In this document: piece by piece, positions 1-9,015 of the stretch | Numbering within the stretch: the stretch's first letter is position 1 | How the letters are laid out: the number at the start of each line of letters is the position of its first letter | DNA from: Flavobacteriaceae bacterium YJPT1-3 | GTDB lineage: Bacteria > Bacteroidota > Bacteroidia > Flavobacteriales > Flavobacteriaceae | Assembly: GCA_029866965.1 (NCBI GenBank) | Contig: CP123444.1 | Location: 62,001 to 126,000 of the forward strand | Direction: 5' to 3' | Length of the DNA: 64,000 nt | Program-made: the position numbers and the translations under genes | Notes under the pieces: generated by a model | Told to the model about the DNA's origin: nothing | Databases searched by the model: none | Seen by the model: the letters and a program-made list of their open reading frames with translations, nothing else

Positions 1-126
1 ACACGCATAAAATAATTCCCACAAATATCGGGTATTTTGGGCGCAATAACGAAAGGTTCAGGCAGCGCTTTTTTGTAAATTCGTAGCGGTATTGCCCGTG
101 GCAATGGCTAAAGACTCGAGAGACTT

Positions 127-1755
127 ATGGATATCAAATTCAACAAGAACGAAGATCACAACAAATTATTGGTGTCAGATTTACGCCAGCGCTTATCCAA
201 GATCAAGCTGGGAGGGGGCGAAAAGCGCATCGAAAAACATAAAGCCAAGGGCAAGATGACCGCCCGGGAGCGCATTGAATATTTGGTGGATGATCCGGAG
301 GCCTGTATCGAGATCGGTGCACTGGCCGGTGATGGCATGTATAAAGAGCACGGTGGCTGCCCGGGTGGTGGTGTCGTGGTGAAGATCGGCAAGGTCTCGG
401 GTAAACAGTGTATCGTGGTAGCGAACGACGCAACCGTAAAAGCGGGAGCCTGGTTCCCCATTACAGGGAAGAAAAATTTGCGTGCGCAAGAGATCGCCAT
501 TGAAAATCGGCTACCCATCATTTATCTGGTGGACAGTGCCGGAGTCTATCTGCCCATGCAGGATGAGATCTTTCCGGACAAAGAGCATTTTGGACGCATC
601 TTCCGCAATAACGCAGTCATGAGTAGTATGGGGATCACCCAGATCGCGGCAGTCATGGGGAGTTGCGTAGCTGGAGGCGCCTATCTGCCTATCATGAGTG
701 ATGAGGCCTTGATTGTCGAAAAAACCGGTAGTATTTTCCTGGCGGGAAGCTATTTGGTCAAAGCAGCCATTGGTGAACAAATCGACAATGAAACCCTGGG
801 CGGAGCTACCACCCACTCGGAGATTTCCGGGGTGACTGACTACAAAGCTAAGGACGACGCCGATGCCCTCGATACCATTAAAGGCTTAATGGATAAATTG
901 GGCGCTTTCGCGAAAGCGGGATACGACAAAAAAGAGGCTAAGGCCCCGGCCAAGGATCCGGCAGAGATCTACGGACACTTACCGGCGGCGCGAAGTGACC
1001 AGTACGATATGAACGAATTGATCGGTCGACTGGTAGATGCTGATTCTATGCAAGAGTACAAAGCCGGATACGGACAGACCATCATCACGGCCTACGCACG
1101 CATTGAAGGCTGGGCTGTAGGTATTGTGGCCAACCAGCGTAAGGTCGTCAAGACCAAAAAAGGAGAAATGCAATTTGGCGGCGTCATTTACAGTGACAGT
1201 GCTGATAAGGCCACCCGCTTTATCGCCAATTGTAATCAAAAGAAAATCCCTTTGGTATTCCTACAAGATGTCACCGGTTTTATGGTGGGATCCAAAAGTG
1301 AGCATGGGGGCATCATCAAAGACGGTGCAAAAATGGTTAATGCCGTGAGCAATTCTGTCGTGCCCAAATTCACCATTGTTATTGGAAACAGTTACGGAGC
1401 CGGAAATTATGCCATGTGTGGCAAGGCCTATGACCCGCGCTTGATCGCTGCCTGGCCCAGTGCAGAATTGGCGGTGATGAGCGGGAAAAGCGCCGCCACT
1501 GTGCTTCTTCAGATCGAAACCGCCTCCTTAAAGAAAAAGGGAGAAACCATCACGCCTGAAAAGGAAGCAGAACTCTTTGACAGGATCAAAGCCCGCTACG
1601 ACGAGCAAATATCGCCTTATTACGCCGCTGCACGCCTATGGACCGATGCCATTATCGATCCGTTGGATACCCGCAAATGGATCGCCACCGGTATAGAAGC
1701 CGCTGATCATGCTCCTTTGGAAAAAGACTTCAATATGGGAGTCCTCCAGGTTTGA
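127..1755 (+). CDS. Acyl-CoA carboxylase, carboxyltransferase beta subunit (methylcrotonyl-CoA type)
   Basis: Biotin-dependent acyl-CoA carboxyltransferase beta subunit of 542 aa. It moves the carboxyl group from carboxybiotin to an acyl-CoA, probably 3-methylcrotonyl-CoA in leucine breakdown or a related short acyl-CoA. Two crotonase-like halves are visible. The N half has LRAQEIAIENRLP, YLVDSAG and the oxyanion stretch MGSCVAGGAYLP near residues 178-189. The C half has TGFMVG near 380 and SYGAGNYAMCGKAYDPR near 425-440. The FMVG and GAGNY(A/G)MCG(K/R)AY motifs resemble methylcrotonyl-CoA carboxylase beta more than propionyl-CoA carboxylase beta. Length is normal for the family. No biotin carboxylase/BCCP subunit gene lies next to it in the window, so the partner must be elsewhere or upstream. 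A palindrome GCTTTCGCGAAAGC is embedded in the coding sequence, read as AFAKA. Family assignment is firm; the exact substrate is inferred. Confidence 0.9.
   Translation: MDIKFNKNEDHNKLLVSDLRQRLSKIKLGGGEKRIEKHKAKGKMTARERIEYLVDDPEACIEIGALAGDGMYKEHGGCPGGGVVVKIGKVSGKQCIVVANDATVKAGAWFPITGKKNLRAQEIAIENRLPIIYLVDSAGVYLPMQDEIFPDKEHFGRIFRNNAVMSSMGITQIAAVMGSCVAGGAYLPIMSDEALIVEKTGSIFLAGSYLVKAAIGEQIDNETLGGATTHSEISGVTDYKAKDDADALDTIKGLMDKLGAFAKAGYDKKEAKAPAKDPAEIYGHLPAARSDQYDMNELIGRLVDADSMQEYKAGYGQTIITAYARIEGWAVGIVANQRKVVKTKKGEMQFGGVIYSDSADKATRFIANCNQKKIPLVFLQDVTGFMVGSKSEHGGIIKDGAKMVNAVSNSVVPKFTIVIGNSYGAGNYAMCGKAYDPRLIAAWPSAELAVMSGKSAATVLLQIETASLKKKGETITPEKEAELFDRIKARYDEQISPYYAAARLWTDAIIDPLDTRKWIATGIEAADHAPLEKDFNMGVLQV
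904..917. repeat. Palindromic repeat GCTTTCGCGAAAGC, copy 1
   Basis: Perfect 14-bp palindrome (16 bp with the outer C/G pair) inside the acyl-CoA carboxylase gene, read in the frame giving Ala-Phe-Ala-Lys-Ala. One of eight perfect copies in the window. Confidence 0.9.
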
Positions 1756-1834
1756 TTGGAATACCCATCCTAAGCGTTCACTGACTTAAGGTTCTACGGA
1801 CAGAATTGCGTAAATTCCGTAAAACTTTACTTCC

Positions 1835-4288
1835 ATGAAAACTATCTATACATTCCTCTTGGCCTTGCTGGTTATACAGTTCTCAGCGGCACAGGAAAAC
1901 CTGGACTATCAAAAGCCACCACAAGAAATTCTTGAATTAGTCGATGTCCCTAGAGCACCCTGGGTGGTCATGAACTCCGCGGGCGATACCATGCTTTTGG
2001 TTTATAGGGACGCTTATAAGGATATCGCCACTTTATCGGAGCAGGAATTACGGCTGGCCGGTTTGCGCATCAATCCCAAGACCAATATTGGCAGCAGGAC
2101 CACCTACTACAACAATGTCAAGATCAAGGCGGTTGACAGTGACAATGCTCGTCAGGTTCAAGGGCTTCCTGATAATCCCAAACTGAGTAACTTCAGCTGG
2201 TCGCCTGACGAGACTAAAATGGCCCTCACCAATACGGTCGAGAACGGCGTGGAAATCTGGGTACTGGATATTCCCTCAGCTACAGTTCAAAAAATTTCAG
2301 CGGCCACCGTCAATGCCAATATGGGCAATCCGATTTCGTGGTTTAAAGACGGAGATGCCTTGCTCGTGAAAATGTTGCCCGATTCTCGGCAACCTCTGAT
2401 CAATACGGATGAGGCTGTTCCCACCGGGCCTACCGTTTCCATCAGTACGGGTTCCAAAGCCCAGAACAGGACCTATCAGGACCTGCTTCAAAATCCGAAT
2501 GATGCCTTTAATTTTGAACAACTGGCCACTTCAAGCCTGGTTCGATTAGACCTCAACGGAAACACCACTCCATTTTTAGGAGCGGCCATGTACGATGAAG
2601 TAGACGCCTCCCCTGATGGAACTTACTGGATGATCTCAGCCTTACAGAAACCTTTCTCCTATCTGGTACCCTACTACCGCTTCCCGCAAACCACGACCAT
2701 CTACACCACCAATGGAGACCTGGTCAAGGTGGTGAATGAAGTTCCCTTGATCGAAGAACTACCTAAAGGATTTATGGCAGCACGCAAAGGTAAGCGCAGC
2801 ATGAGCTGGCGGGCCGATTCAGCGGCCACCCTGGTCTGGGCAGAAGTGCTTGATGAAGGAGATCCGGAAGTAGAGGTGCCCTTTCGCGATCAGGTCTATA
2901 TGCAAAAGGCACCTTTTACGTCAGCCCCTCAAAAGCTTCTCAAAACGATCAATCGCTTTAGCGGCATTACCTGGGGCGATGAGCATCATGCCATCGCCAA
3001 CGATTACTGGTGGAACACTCGTAATACCAAACGCTATCTTTTCGATCCCTCCTCAACGAAAAATACCGGAACGGTGATCACTGATCGCAATTATCAGGAT
3101 GTGTACAGCGATCCCGGAAATTTCGTCACTCACGAGAACGACTATGGGAAAGAGGTACTTACCCTGGTCAATGGGAAGGCCTTCCTGATTGGAGACGGTT
3201 ATAGCGATAAAGGGCAATTCCCCTTTGTTGATGAATTCGATCTTAAATCCAACAAGTCAGCCCGAATTTATGAATCGGAGTATACAGACAAGCTGGAAGA
3301 CATTCAGAAAGCGCTGGACATGCGTAAAGGGACTTTGTTGGTGCGCATAGAAGCGCCCACAGAATACCCCAATTACTACATCCGAAATATCAAACAGAAG
3401 CGTTTAGATCAGATCACCGACTTTGAGAATCCCTTCAAAAGTATTCAGGATGTTCATAAAGAAGTGATCACCTACGAGCGCGAAGATGGGCTTGAACTGA
3501 CCGGTACGCTTTACCTGCCGGTAGGCTATGATCAAGAGCAAAAAGAAAAGAAACCCATGATCCTGTGGGCCTACCCCAGAGAATATAAAGACAAGAACAG
3601 CGCATCCCAATCTACGGCCAATCCTAACGAATTCACCTATCCCTATTACGGATCGATGATCTATTGGGTTACTCGTGGATACGTGGTGCTGGATGATGCT
3701 TCATTCCCGATCGTGGGGGAAGGCGATGAAGAACCCAACGATACCTTCAGAACGCAGCTGGTCGCCAATGCCAAGGCCGCCATTGATGCGGTGGACGAGA
3801 TGGGCTATATTGACCGTGATCGCGTGGCCGTGGGGGGACACTCCTATGGAGCCTTTATGACGGCCAATCTACTGTCTCACTCTGATCTGTTTGCCGCGGG
3901 AATAGCGCGTAGCGGGGCCTATAACCGCACCCTTACTCCATTTGGCTTTCAAAGCGAAGAACGAAGCTACTGGGAAGCCCCGGAGGTGTATTACACCATG
4001 TCTCCCTTCATGCATGCCGACAAGATGAAGACGCCGTTACTGCTCATTCACGGGGTGGCTGATAACAATTCAGGGACCTATCCGCTGCAAAGCGAACGTT
4101 ATTTCAATGCTTTAAAAGGCCTGGGCGCTCAAGCTCGATTGGTCATGCTTCCCAAAGAGAGTCATGGCTATGCGGCTAAAGAATCCATCCTGCACATGTT
4201 GTGGGAACAGGATCAATGGCTGGAAACCTATGTTAAGAATAAAGATCAGGAAGCAACCATTTCAGACGAAACAGAAATGCGCAACTAA
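1835..4288 (+). CDS. Secreted S9 family peptidase (prolyl oligopeptidase/glutamyl endopeptidase-like)
   Basis: 817-aa serine peptidase. A signal peptide (MKTIYTFLLALLVIQFSAAQ) is followed by a long N-terminal beta-propeller region and a C-terminal alpha/beta-hydrolase domain. The nucleophile elbow is GGHSYGAF with Ser670. The other triad residues fit Asp743 (GVADNNSG) and His777 (ESHGY). The overall layout resembles the S9D branch (glutamyl endopeptidase-like), so cleavage after acidic residues is possible but not proven. The protein is probably periplasmic or outer-surface and used for peptide scavenging. It converges on the M24 peptidase gene downstream, with a shared hairpin terminator between them. 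There is no type IX C-terminal sorting domain at the end. Confidence 0.9.
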   Translation: MKTIYTFLLALLVIQFSAAQENLDYQKPPQEILELVDVPRAPWVVMNSAGDTMLLVYRDAYKDIATLSEQELRLAGLRINPKTNIGSRTTYYNNVKIKAVDSDNARQVQGLPDNPKLSNFSWSPDETKMALTNTVENGVEIWVLDIPSATVQKISAATVNANMGNPISWFKDGDALLVKMLPDSRQPLINTDEAVPTGPTVSISTGSKAQNRTYQDLLQNPNDAFNFEQLATSSLVRLDLNGNTTPFLGAAMYDEVDASPDGTYWMISALQKPFSYLVPYYRFPQTTTIYTTNGDLVKVVNEVPLIEELPKGFMAARKGKRSMSWRADSAATLVWAEVLDEGDPEVEVPFRDQVYMQKAPFTSAPQKLLKTINRFSGITWGDEHHAIANDYWWNTRNTKRYLFDPSSTKNTGTVITDRNYQDVYSDPGNFVTHENDYGKEVLTLVNGKAFLIGDGYSDKGQFPFVDEFDLKSNKSARIYESEYTDKLEDIQKALDMRKGTLLVRIEAPTEYPNYYIRNIKQKRLDQITDFENPFKSIQDVHKEVITYEREDGLELTGTLYLPVGYDQEQKEKKPMILWAYPREYKDKNSASQSTANPNEFTYPYYGSMIYWVTRGYVVLDDASFPIVGEGDEEPNDTFRTQLVANAKAAIDAVDEMGYIDRDRVAVGGHSYGAFMTANLLSHSDLFAAGIARSGAYNRTLTPFGFQSEERSYWEAPEVYYTMSPFMHADKMKTPLLLIHGVADNNSGTYPLQSERYFNALKGLGAQARLVMLPKESHGYAAKESILHMLWEQDQWLETYVKNKDQEATISDETEMRN

Positions 4289-4306
4289 CCTTCCTCATTA
4301 AAAGAG

Positions 4307-4337
4307 AAAGCCACTCTGGAAAGAGTGGCTTTTTTTA
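4307..4337. terminator. Intrinsic terminator between convergent peptidase genes
   Basis: AAAGCCACTCT, a GGAA loop, AGAGTGGCT, then a run of seven T on the + strand. The minus-strand read-out is also T-rich (TTTCTCTTTT), so it may serve both the S9 gene and the convergent M24 gene, whose stop codon lies inside it. Confidence 0.85.
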
Positions 4338-5660
4338 TGGCTTTCGCGAAAGCGTAATCAGTTTGGTTTGCCGACCGTCGATATAATTAAAACTGTCTTC
4401 TCCCCAGTACCCCGGTTCTTCCAGCATGATGCGGATGTCTTTATTCCAGGCGGGAATGTTCACGGTGGTATTCAGTTCGATGGCGTAGGCCGTGTTTTTG
4501 TGTAGAGGATAGTCGCCACTGCCGGGCACACCATCCTGACTGTCCCACATGCCTAAGGTAGTTCCGGCCGAGTGACCGTAATACCCCAAAGGATGGGTGT
4601 AGATACTGGGCACCAATCCTTCCGCTCTACCCTCTTTCAATGCGGTCAGAAAAATAGCATTTCCGGTCCTACCGGTCTTGAAATTTTTGATGAAAAGATC
4701 CTGAACCCTATTGCCTTTAGCCAAAGCTTCTTGCAAAAAGGCAGGAGCTTCCGTTTCGCCTGGCTTCAGCACATAAGCGTGCCGCTGGCAGTCTGTATTC
4801 AGTCGTAAGTAGGTGATCCCAAAATCACAGTGCAAGAGGTCACCGGGTTGAATCACTTGTCCTTCGGGTCGGTTGGAGAAGGAGGTAATATGGCTTTCCA
4901 GCTTTTCATCTGTTCGCTGGATATCCACGGTGGGGTGAAACCAGGTCTCGAGACCGAGATCAGTCACCCGCTGACGAAAGAACCAGACCACATCGTCCGT
5001 TGTAGTGAGACCGGGGGTGATCACCTTATCACTAAACGCCTCATCGATGATTTGATGCGTTAATTTGGTCAGGAATTTGAAGTGCTTCATTTCCTTGGCC
5101 GTTCGTGTTTCGATCCAGGCGACCGCCAACTGTTCTGCAGAAATGACTCTAGACTCATAGGTAGGCGGAAGCACTTCCATAAAGGCTTCATAATCGGTTT
5201 TCACCAAGCCATCTGCAATGCCCCAGTCATCGGAGTAGTTCACTCCAATGTATCTCGGATTGCGCTCTTCGATCAATTCGACCAGTCGCGCCCATTGATC
5301 CGGTTGCTTTTCTTTATCCCAGGCAGAAGTAATATTCTTTCCAACATTATAGCGGGCTACCGCCAAACGCTCAATGGTATTCTTTGCCTTATCACGATAA
5401 AAGACGAGGATGGTTCTTCGTCTTGCATTCAGCCAGGTAGCCGGAAGCATGGTACGGAGCACAGGATCTTCATTGTATTCACGGGCAATGATGACCCACA
5501 TGTCAATACCACTTTGATCCATTAATTTAGGGAGTAGATTCTCAAAGCGGTCGGCCAGGAGTTCATCAATGATTTGAGCGCGTTCGCGCTCCGGGGCGAC
5601 CTGGGCGCTAATGGTCCAGATGGTCATTAAAGAGACCAGAATAGTCAAGGTTTTTCTCAT
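4335..5660 (-). CDS. Secreted M24 family metallopeptidase (Xaa-Pro aminopeptidase-like)
   Basis: 441-aa pita-bread-fold metallopeptidase with an N-terminal signal peptide (MRKTLTILVSLMTIWTISAQ). The metal-binding set of M24 enzymes is visible in order: Asp279 in HCDFGI, Asp290 in LNTDCQRH, His in THPLGYYGHSAG, Glu in YAIELN and Glu in MLEEPGY. The N-terminal creatinase-like domain covers roughly residues 25-200. Expected reaction is removal of N-terminal residues from peptides, typically next to proline, with two divalent metals, in the periplasm. It is convergent with the S9 peptidase. The last codons (LSRKP) contain one copy of the GCTTTCGCGAAAGC palindrome. Start is ATG at 5660, set by the signal peptide. 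Confidence 0.88.
   Translation of the reverse strand: MRKTLTILVSLMTIWTISAQVAPERERAQIIDELLADRFENLLPKLMDQSGIDMWVIIAREYNEDPVLRTMLPATWLNARRRTILVFYRDKAKNTIERLAVARYNVGKNITSAWDKEKQPDQWARLVELIEERNPRYIGVNYSDDWGIADGLVKTDYEAFMEVLPPTYESRVISAEQLAVAWIETRTAKEMKHFKFLTKLTHQIIDEAFSDKVITPGLTTTDDVVWFFRQRVTDLGLETWFHPTVDIQRTDEKLESHITSFSNRPEGQVIQPGDLLHCDFGITYLRLNTDCQRHAYVLKPGETEAPAFLQEALAKGNRVQDLFIKNFKTGRTGNAIFLTALKEGRAEGLVPSIYTHPLGYYGHSAGTTLGMWDSQDGVPGSGDYPLHKNTAYAIELNTTVNIPAWNKDIRIMLEEPGYWGEDSFNYIDGRQTKLITLSRKP
4340..4353. repeat. Palindromic repeat GCTTTCGCGAAAGC, copy 2
   Basis: Perfect copy at the 3' end of the M24 peptidase gene, read there as Leu-Ser-Arg-Lys, a different frame from copy 1. Confidence 0.9.
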
Positions 5661-5685
5661 GCTTGAAAATTACTAATTTCAGAAA

Positions 5686-5712
5686 ACAAAAAAGAGCATC
5701 TTTCGATGCTCT
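5686..5712 (-). terminator. Intrinsic terminator of the small exported-protein gene
   Basis: On the minus strand AAGAGCATC, loop GAAA, GATGCTCTT, followed by six T. It lies just after the stop codon of the gene at 5720. Confidence 0.85.
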
Positions 5713-5719
5713 TCAAGAA

Positions 5720-6163
5720 TTATCCATCCTTATTTTTCTTTTTTCGTTTCTTCTTCTTGTCGAAATCCATATTGAAGAAGGTGGTCGCTTCTTCTTCAGT
5801 CAGAATGACCAAAAGTTCCTTTCTGGTTTTTTCACGCTGCTTATCGATCAAGGCCATTTTATCCTCGTAGTTCAAATCCGTATTGTTGGAGATGGAAGCC
5901 TGCTCTTCGTAACTGGCCGAAAGTATATTCTTCATGACCTCGTACTCAAAATTATCCAGATCAAAAGTTTCTTTGAACACCGGCATACGTTCGGCCAGGA
6001 TCTCTTGCGGATCCACAGGTTCACCGGCATATTGAGTATATGGCCGCGGTGGCGGACTGTAGCCGCGTTGACCACGCTGAATGTTCGATATATTTTGTGC
6101 GTAACTTAGATGGGACAATCCCAAGAAAAGAATAGCTAGAAGTACGGGTCTTAATATGTTCAC
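5720..6163 (-). CDS. Small exported protein of unknown function
   Basis: About 147 aa from a GTG at 6163 (MNILRPVLLAILFLGLSHLSYAQ...). A TTG six codons further up (6181) is also possible and would only lengthen the n-region. A clear signal peptide is followed by a Pro/Arg-rich stretch (YSPPPRPY), an acidic helical section and a very lysine-rich C-terminal tail (DFDKKKKRKKKNKDG). The LNYEDKMALIDKQREKTRKELLVILTEEE-like helix pair recalls small periplasmic stress proteins with Spy/CpxP-type helices, but I cannot assign it to a family. It lies directly downstream of the VWA-like exported protein, 35 bp away from this start, so they are probably co-transcribed. Function unknown. Confidence 0.7.
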   Translation of the reverse strand: MNILRPVLLAILFLGLSHLSYAQNISNIQRGQRGYSPPPRPYTQYAGEPVDPQEILAERMPVFKETFDLDNFEYEVMKNILSASYEEQASISNNTDLNYEDKMALIDKQREKTRKELLVILTEEEATTFFNMDFDKKKKRKKKNKDG

Positions 6164-6198
6164 AACAATTTCTTTTTGCAAAGATGAGTATAATTTAC

Positions 6199-6795
6199 TT
6201 AATCTTTTATAATCGCGAGCACCTCTGGTAATATCCCTAGAGCGGTTACCGCCAGAGTTCCTCCCAGTGATTTTTTAGGAGCCCGACCTTCACCTACGGA
6301 TTTTATTGGCGGCGGCTTAGCTGCCAAAGGGGTTACATCATTACGAATCAATAGCACTTTGGACTGATAATCCGCTCGACGCTGATTTTCCGCCACGGTA
6401 AAGGCAATATCTATGCCATCTCCGCGAGCGCCAGAAACCGGCCGATTTAATATACGACCCAGATCATCAAGAACCTGCTTGACGACCACAGACCGGCTTA
6501 AAGAAAGTACTTCTTGATTATAGCTGCCATATAGAATCAAAGCCAGCTCGTCTTCGGGTTTCATTCGTTTCTGAATCAATTGTAAACTTTGAGAGAGGTA
6601 GAATTGATGCTCCATGGTCCAGGTATTGGATGGTGCTTCCACTAAAAGAAGGAGCTGACTAGGCTCATCCATAGGAAGTTGGTCGGCTACATAGGTAATG
6701 AGTTCACTCAATTTTAGCGAAACAGTCTCCACAGACTGACTCCAGCTAAAAAGGGAGAGACTACACGTGATCAGGCATGCAAAAATAGTTTTCAT
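6199..6795 (-). CDS. Exported protein with a degenerate von Willebrand factor A-like fold
   Basis: 198 aa with a signal peptide (MKTIFACLITCSLSLFSWSQ). The order of elements resembles a VWA domain: hydrophobic strand LLLLVEAPSNTW, amphipathic helix, then KPEDELALILYGSYNQEVLSLS, a helix VKQVLDDLGRIL, and SGARGDGIDIAFTVAENQ followed by SKVLLIRND. The metal-site motif DxSxS expected after the first strand is replaced by VEAPSNTW, so metal binding by a classical MIDAS is unlikely. The C-terminus ends in a hydrophobic segment (LGGTLAVTALGILPEVLAII). The downstream neighbour is another small exported protein. The VWA relationship is my inference from pattern, not from a search. Confidence 0.6.
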   Translation of the reverse strand: MKTIFACLITCSLSLFSWSQSVETVSLKLSELITYVADQLPMDEPSQLLLLVEAPSNTWTMEHQFYLSQSLQLIQKRMKPEDELALILYGSYNQEVLSLSRSVVVKQVLDDLGRILNRPVSGARGDGIDIAFTVAENQRRADYQSKVLLIRNDVTPLAAKPPPIKSVGEGRAPKKSLGGTLAVTALGILPEVLAIIKD

Positions 6796-6895
6796 AAGGT
6801 TGATTTTTTAGTTCAACCTCAACTTCGCGAATACGGAAAAAACAAAAAAGGACCATTGAGTAAAGCCCCTATAGCAGTGAGGCAAATAGGCAATT

Positions 6896-8007
6896 TCAGC
6901 TTTCGGACACTTCCTGATCAATAATCTTACGTAAAGTAGCCCCTCGTTTTAATTTGCCGTTATCGGTTCGTTCGAAGTGATGAATGGCATAAACCTCTTT
7001 AGGGATTTGATAGCGGGACAATTCAGGAAAATTCTTTTTCACCACTAATTGAGCCTTCAACTGCTCAACGACTTCAGGTTCTTCTGTTTCCAGAATGATG
7101 ACCAGGCGTTCTCCAGTGCTATCGTCTGCCTTTCCGGCCACAAAGAAGGGTACATCGATATGGCGAGCCATTTTAGCTTCGATCTGTTCCGGATGCAGTT
7201 TGATGCCTCCACTGTTGATCACGTTATCGGTACGGCCCAACCAAATGAACTTTTTATAGCTTAGCAGTTCGACCAGATCGTTAGTTACCACCGGATCAGT
7301 AGACACCAACGGTGCTTTCACGATCAGGCAACCCCGCTCATCCTGGGCCACACTGACCTTAGACAAGGTCTTGAACGGAATGACTCCGTTTTTTTCTTTT
7401 TCGGATTGATGCGTCGAGCGGCAATATGCGAAATGGTCTCTGTCATCCCGTAGGTTTCATACACCTTAGTACTGATACCGGCCACTAACTCCTTTATTTT
7501 TTCAGAGACTTTTCCGCCACCAACAATCAGTTTCTTGATCAGATGCAGACGCCCCAGGGAGTTGTCCAGTTGGAAGGGGGTCATGGCACAAAAATCATAA
7601 CGACGATACACATTATCAAGGGGATTGGATTTAGGCTGTGTCATGTCTAAATGCCAGCCCAGCACCATCGCTCTCACCAGCATCATTTTCCCGGCAATAT
7701 AATCGCCGGGTAAGCAAAGTAAAGCTGTGGTTTTCTCCGGCAGTTTAAAATGCTTGGCTGTAGCCTTAGCACTGTTCACCATGAATTCTTTGCGCAGTTT
7801 AATGGACTTGGGAGCTCCGGTAGAACCGGAAGTGCTTACTTCCACATATTCTTTGGCATTCAGCCAATCCAAGAGGAAGCTTCCTACCTCCTGCTCAAAA
7901 GGTTCTCCCTCCTTGACAAAACTGTAAGCGACCTCCTTCAGCTCGCTGGCCGAATAGCTCACTCCATTGAGTTTAAAACTGGGATGTACCTGCTCTTTGG
8001 CGGTCAT
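6896..8007 (-). pseudogene. menE: menE, o-succinylbenzoate-CoA ligase, with an apparent frameshift
   Basis: AMP-forming ligase that activates o-succinylbenzoate to its CoA thioester in menaquinone synthesis. The gene is split over two frames. The 5' part (start 8007) carries the ATP motif STSGSTGAPKS and YETYGMTETISH. The 3' part, reading to 6896, carries GRTDNVINSGGIKL and the C-terminal lysine motif RTDNGKLKRG. The two frames join at a run of seven A on the coding strand (7389-7395). A run of eight, or a -1 slip there, restores ...KKK-NGVIPFKTLSKV... across the join. Together the parts give a normal short MenE of about 370 aa. The gene is last in the menA-menC-CPBP-menE operon. It could be a real mutation, a sequencing error in a homopolymer, or recoding by slippage; menaquinone is normally the only respiratory quinone in this family, which argues against simple loss. 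Confidence 0.85.
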
Positions 8008-8010
8008 GAC

Positions 8011-9015
8011 TTAGTCTTCATTTTGTTTTAAATCTACTTCATTTTCAGGGATTTCGCCAGCTAATTTATCGGCTAAACCACTTTGTTCCCGGATTACCGG
8101 AACAGGCTCGTCTACCTTCCCGAATAACTTGTGTTTCCAATCAGACCAGCCGTATTTTCGGGCCATCACGATCAGGATAAGCGGATAGACCACCAGTACG
8201 GGCAATAATACCTCCAGTCCCAGGGAGGGCTCAGAGATATCTTTTAAAATACTGTGCGTTTGAAAGACGGTCCAATCGGTGGTGACGAGTAGGGCAGCGA
8301 TTAGATTATTTCCGGCGTGGAAACCCAGTGCTAACTCCATACCTTCATCCATCAAGGTCATGATACCCAGCAAGAACCCGGTACCAATGTAGCTGATCAT
8401 GACTAAATTGCCCAGTTTGCCAACTTCCGGATTGAAAAAGTGCAAGCCCCCGAAAATGAGTGAGGTTAAAATCAATGCAAATCCCCGATTTTTGGCTAAA
8501 ATCCCAAAGCCTTGCATCAGATAACCTCGAAATACCAATTCTTCCACACTGGTTTGAATGGGAACCAGAATGATTGCAATCACACATAAGATCAAAAAGG
8601 GAATCGGCTTAAAATTCACCACATAATCTTCGGGATTCGCCACATAATCGCTTACCGTTAAACTGATCGTCAGTATAGCCACGATCAGAAACCCAAATCC
8701 AAAACGATTCCAGTCTACTTTTGATCGGGTGGTCGTAATATCTTTCAGGGTCAAATCGTGTAAAAATTTGACCACAAACCACAAACCGACACCAGCAATC
8801 AAAAAACTGATCAGTAATAAGAACAGACCAAGATTAGGCTCCAGAGCGCCCATCAATTCTGCCTCATCCATTGTACCTGCGTTCATCCCTTCCTTCATGA
8901 ACACGGCAATACCAAAGGGCAGCTGACCAATCACTGAGGCAATGATAATAATGATAGAGCCTACGATATACCTCCAGAATGAAGTTCGTCCTTTATACGC
9001 TTGTTTTATAAACAT
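8011..9015 (-). CDS. CPBP family intramembrane glutamic endopeptidase
   Basis: 334-aa membrane protein of the CPBP (Abi/CAAX-protease-like) family. About eight hydrophobic segments are visible. The family motifs are present: EELVFRG with Glu158, Glu159 and Arg163; FGGLH with His192; and a third motif around HAGNN near residue 230. These residues form the proposed glutamate/histidine active site in the membrane. The substrate is unknown. The gene overlaps menC by 10 bp and stops 3 bp before menE, so it is embedded in the menaquinone operon. That suggests co-expression, not necessarily a role in quinone synthesis. The C-terminal tail after the last membrane segment is acidic and probably cytoplasmic. 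Confidence 0.88.
   Translation of the reverse strand: MFIKQAYKGRTSFWRYIVGSIIIIIASVIGQLPFGIAVFMKEGMNAGTMDEAELMGALEPNLGLFLLLISFLIAGVGLWFVVKFLHDLTLKDITTTRSKVDWNRFGFGFLIVAILTISLTVSDYVANPEDYVVNFKPIPFLILCVIAIILVPIQTSVEELVFRGYLMQGFGILAKNRGFALILTSLIFGGLHFFNPEVGKLGNLVMISYIGTGFLLGIMTLMDEGMELALGFHAGNNLIAALLVTTDWTVFQTHSILKDISEPSLGLEVLLPVLVVYPLILIVMARKYGWSDWKHKLFGKVDEPVPVIREQSGLADKLAGEIPENEVDLKQNED

Noticed and set aside
7324-8007. Reading the 5' part of menE as a complete separate 227-aa protein
   Set aside because: Its last 20 or so residues are out-of-frame sequence after the poly-A run; the true continuation is in the adjacent frame.
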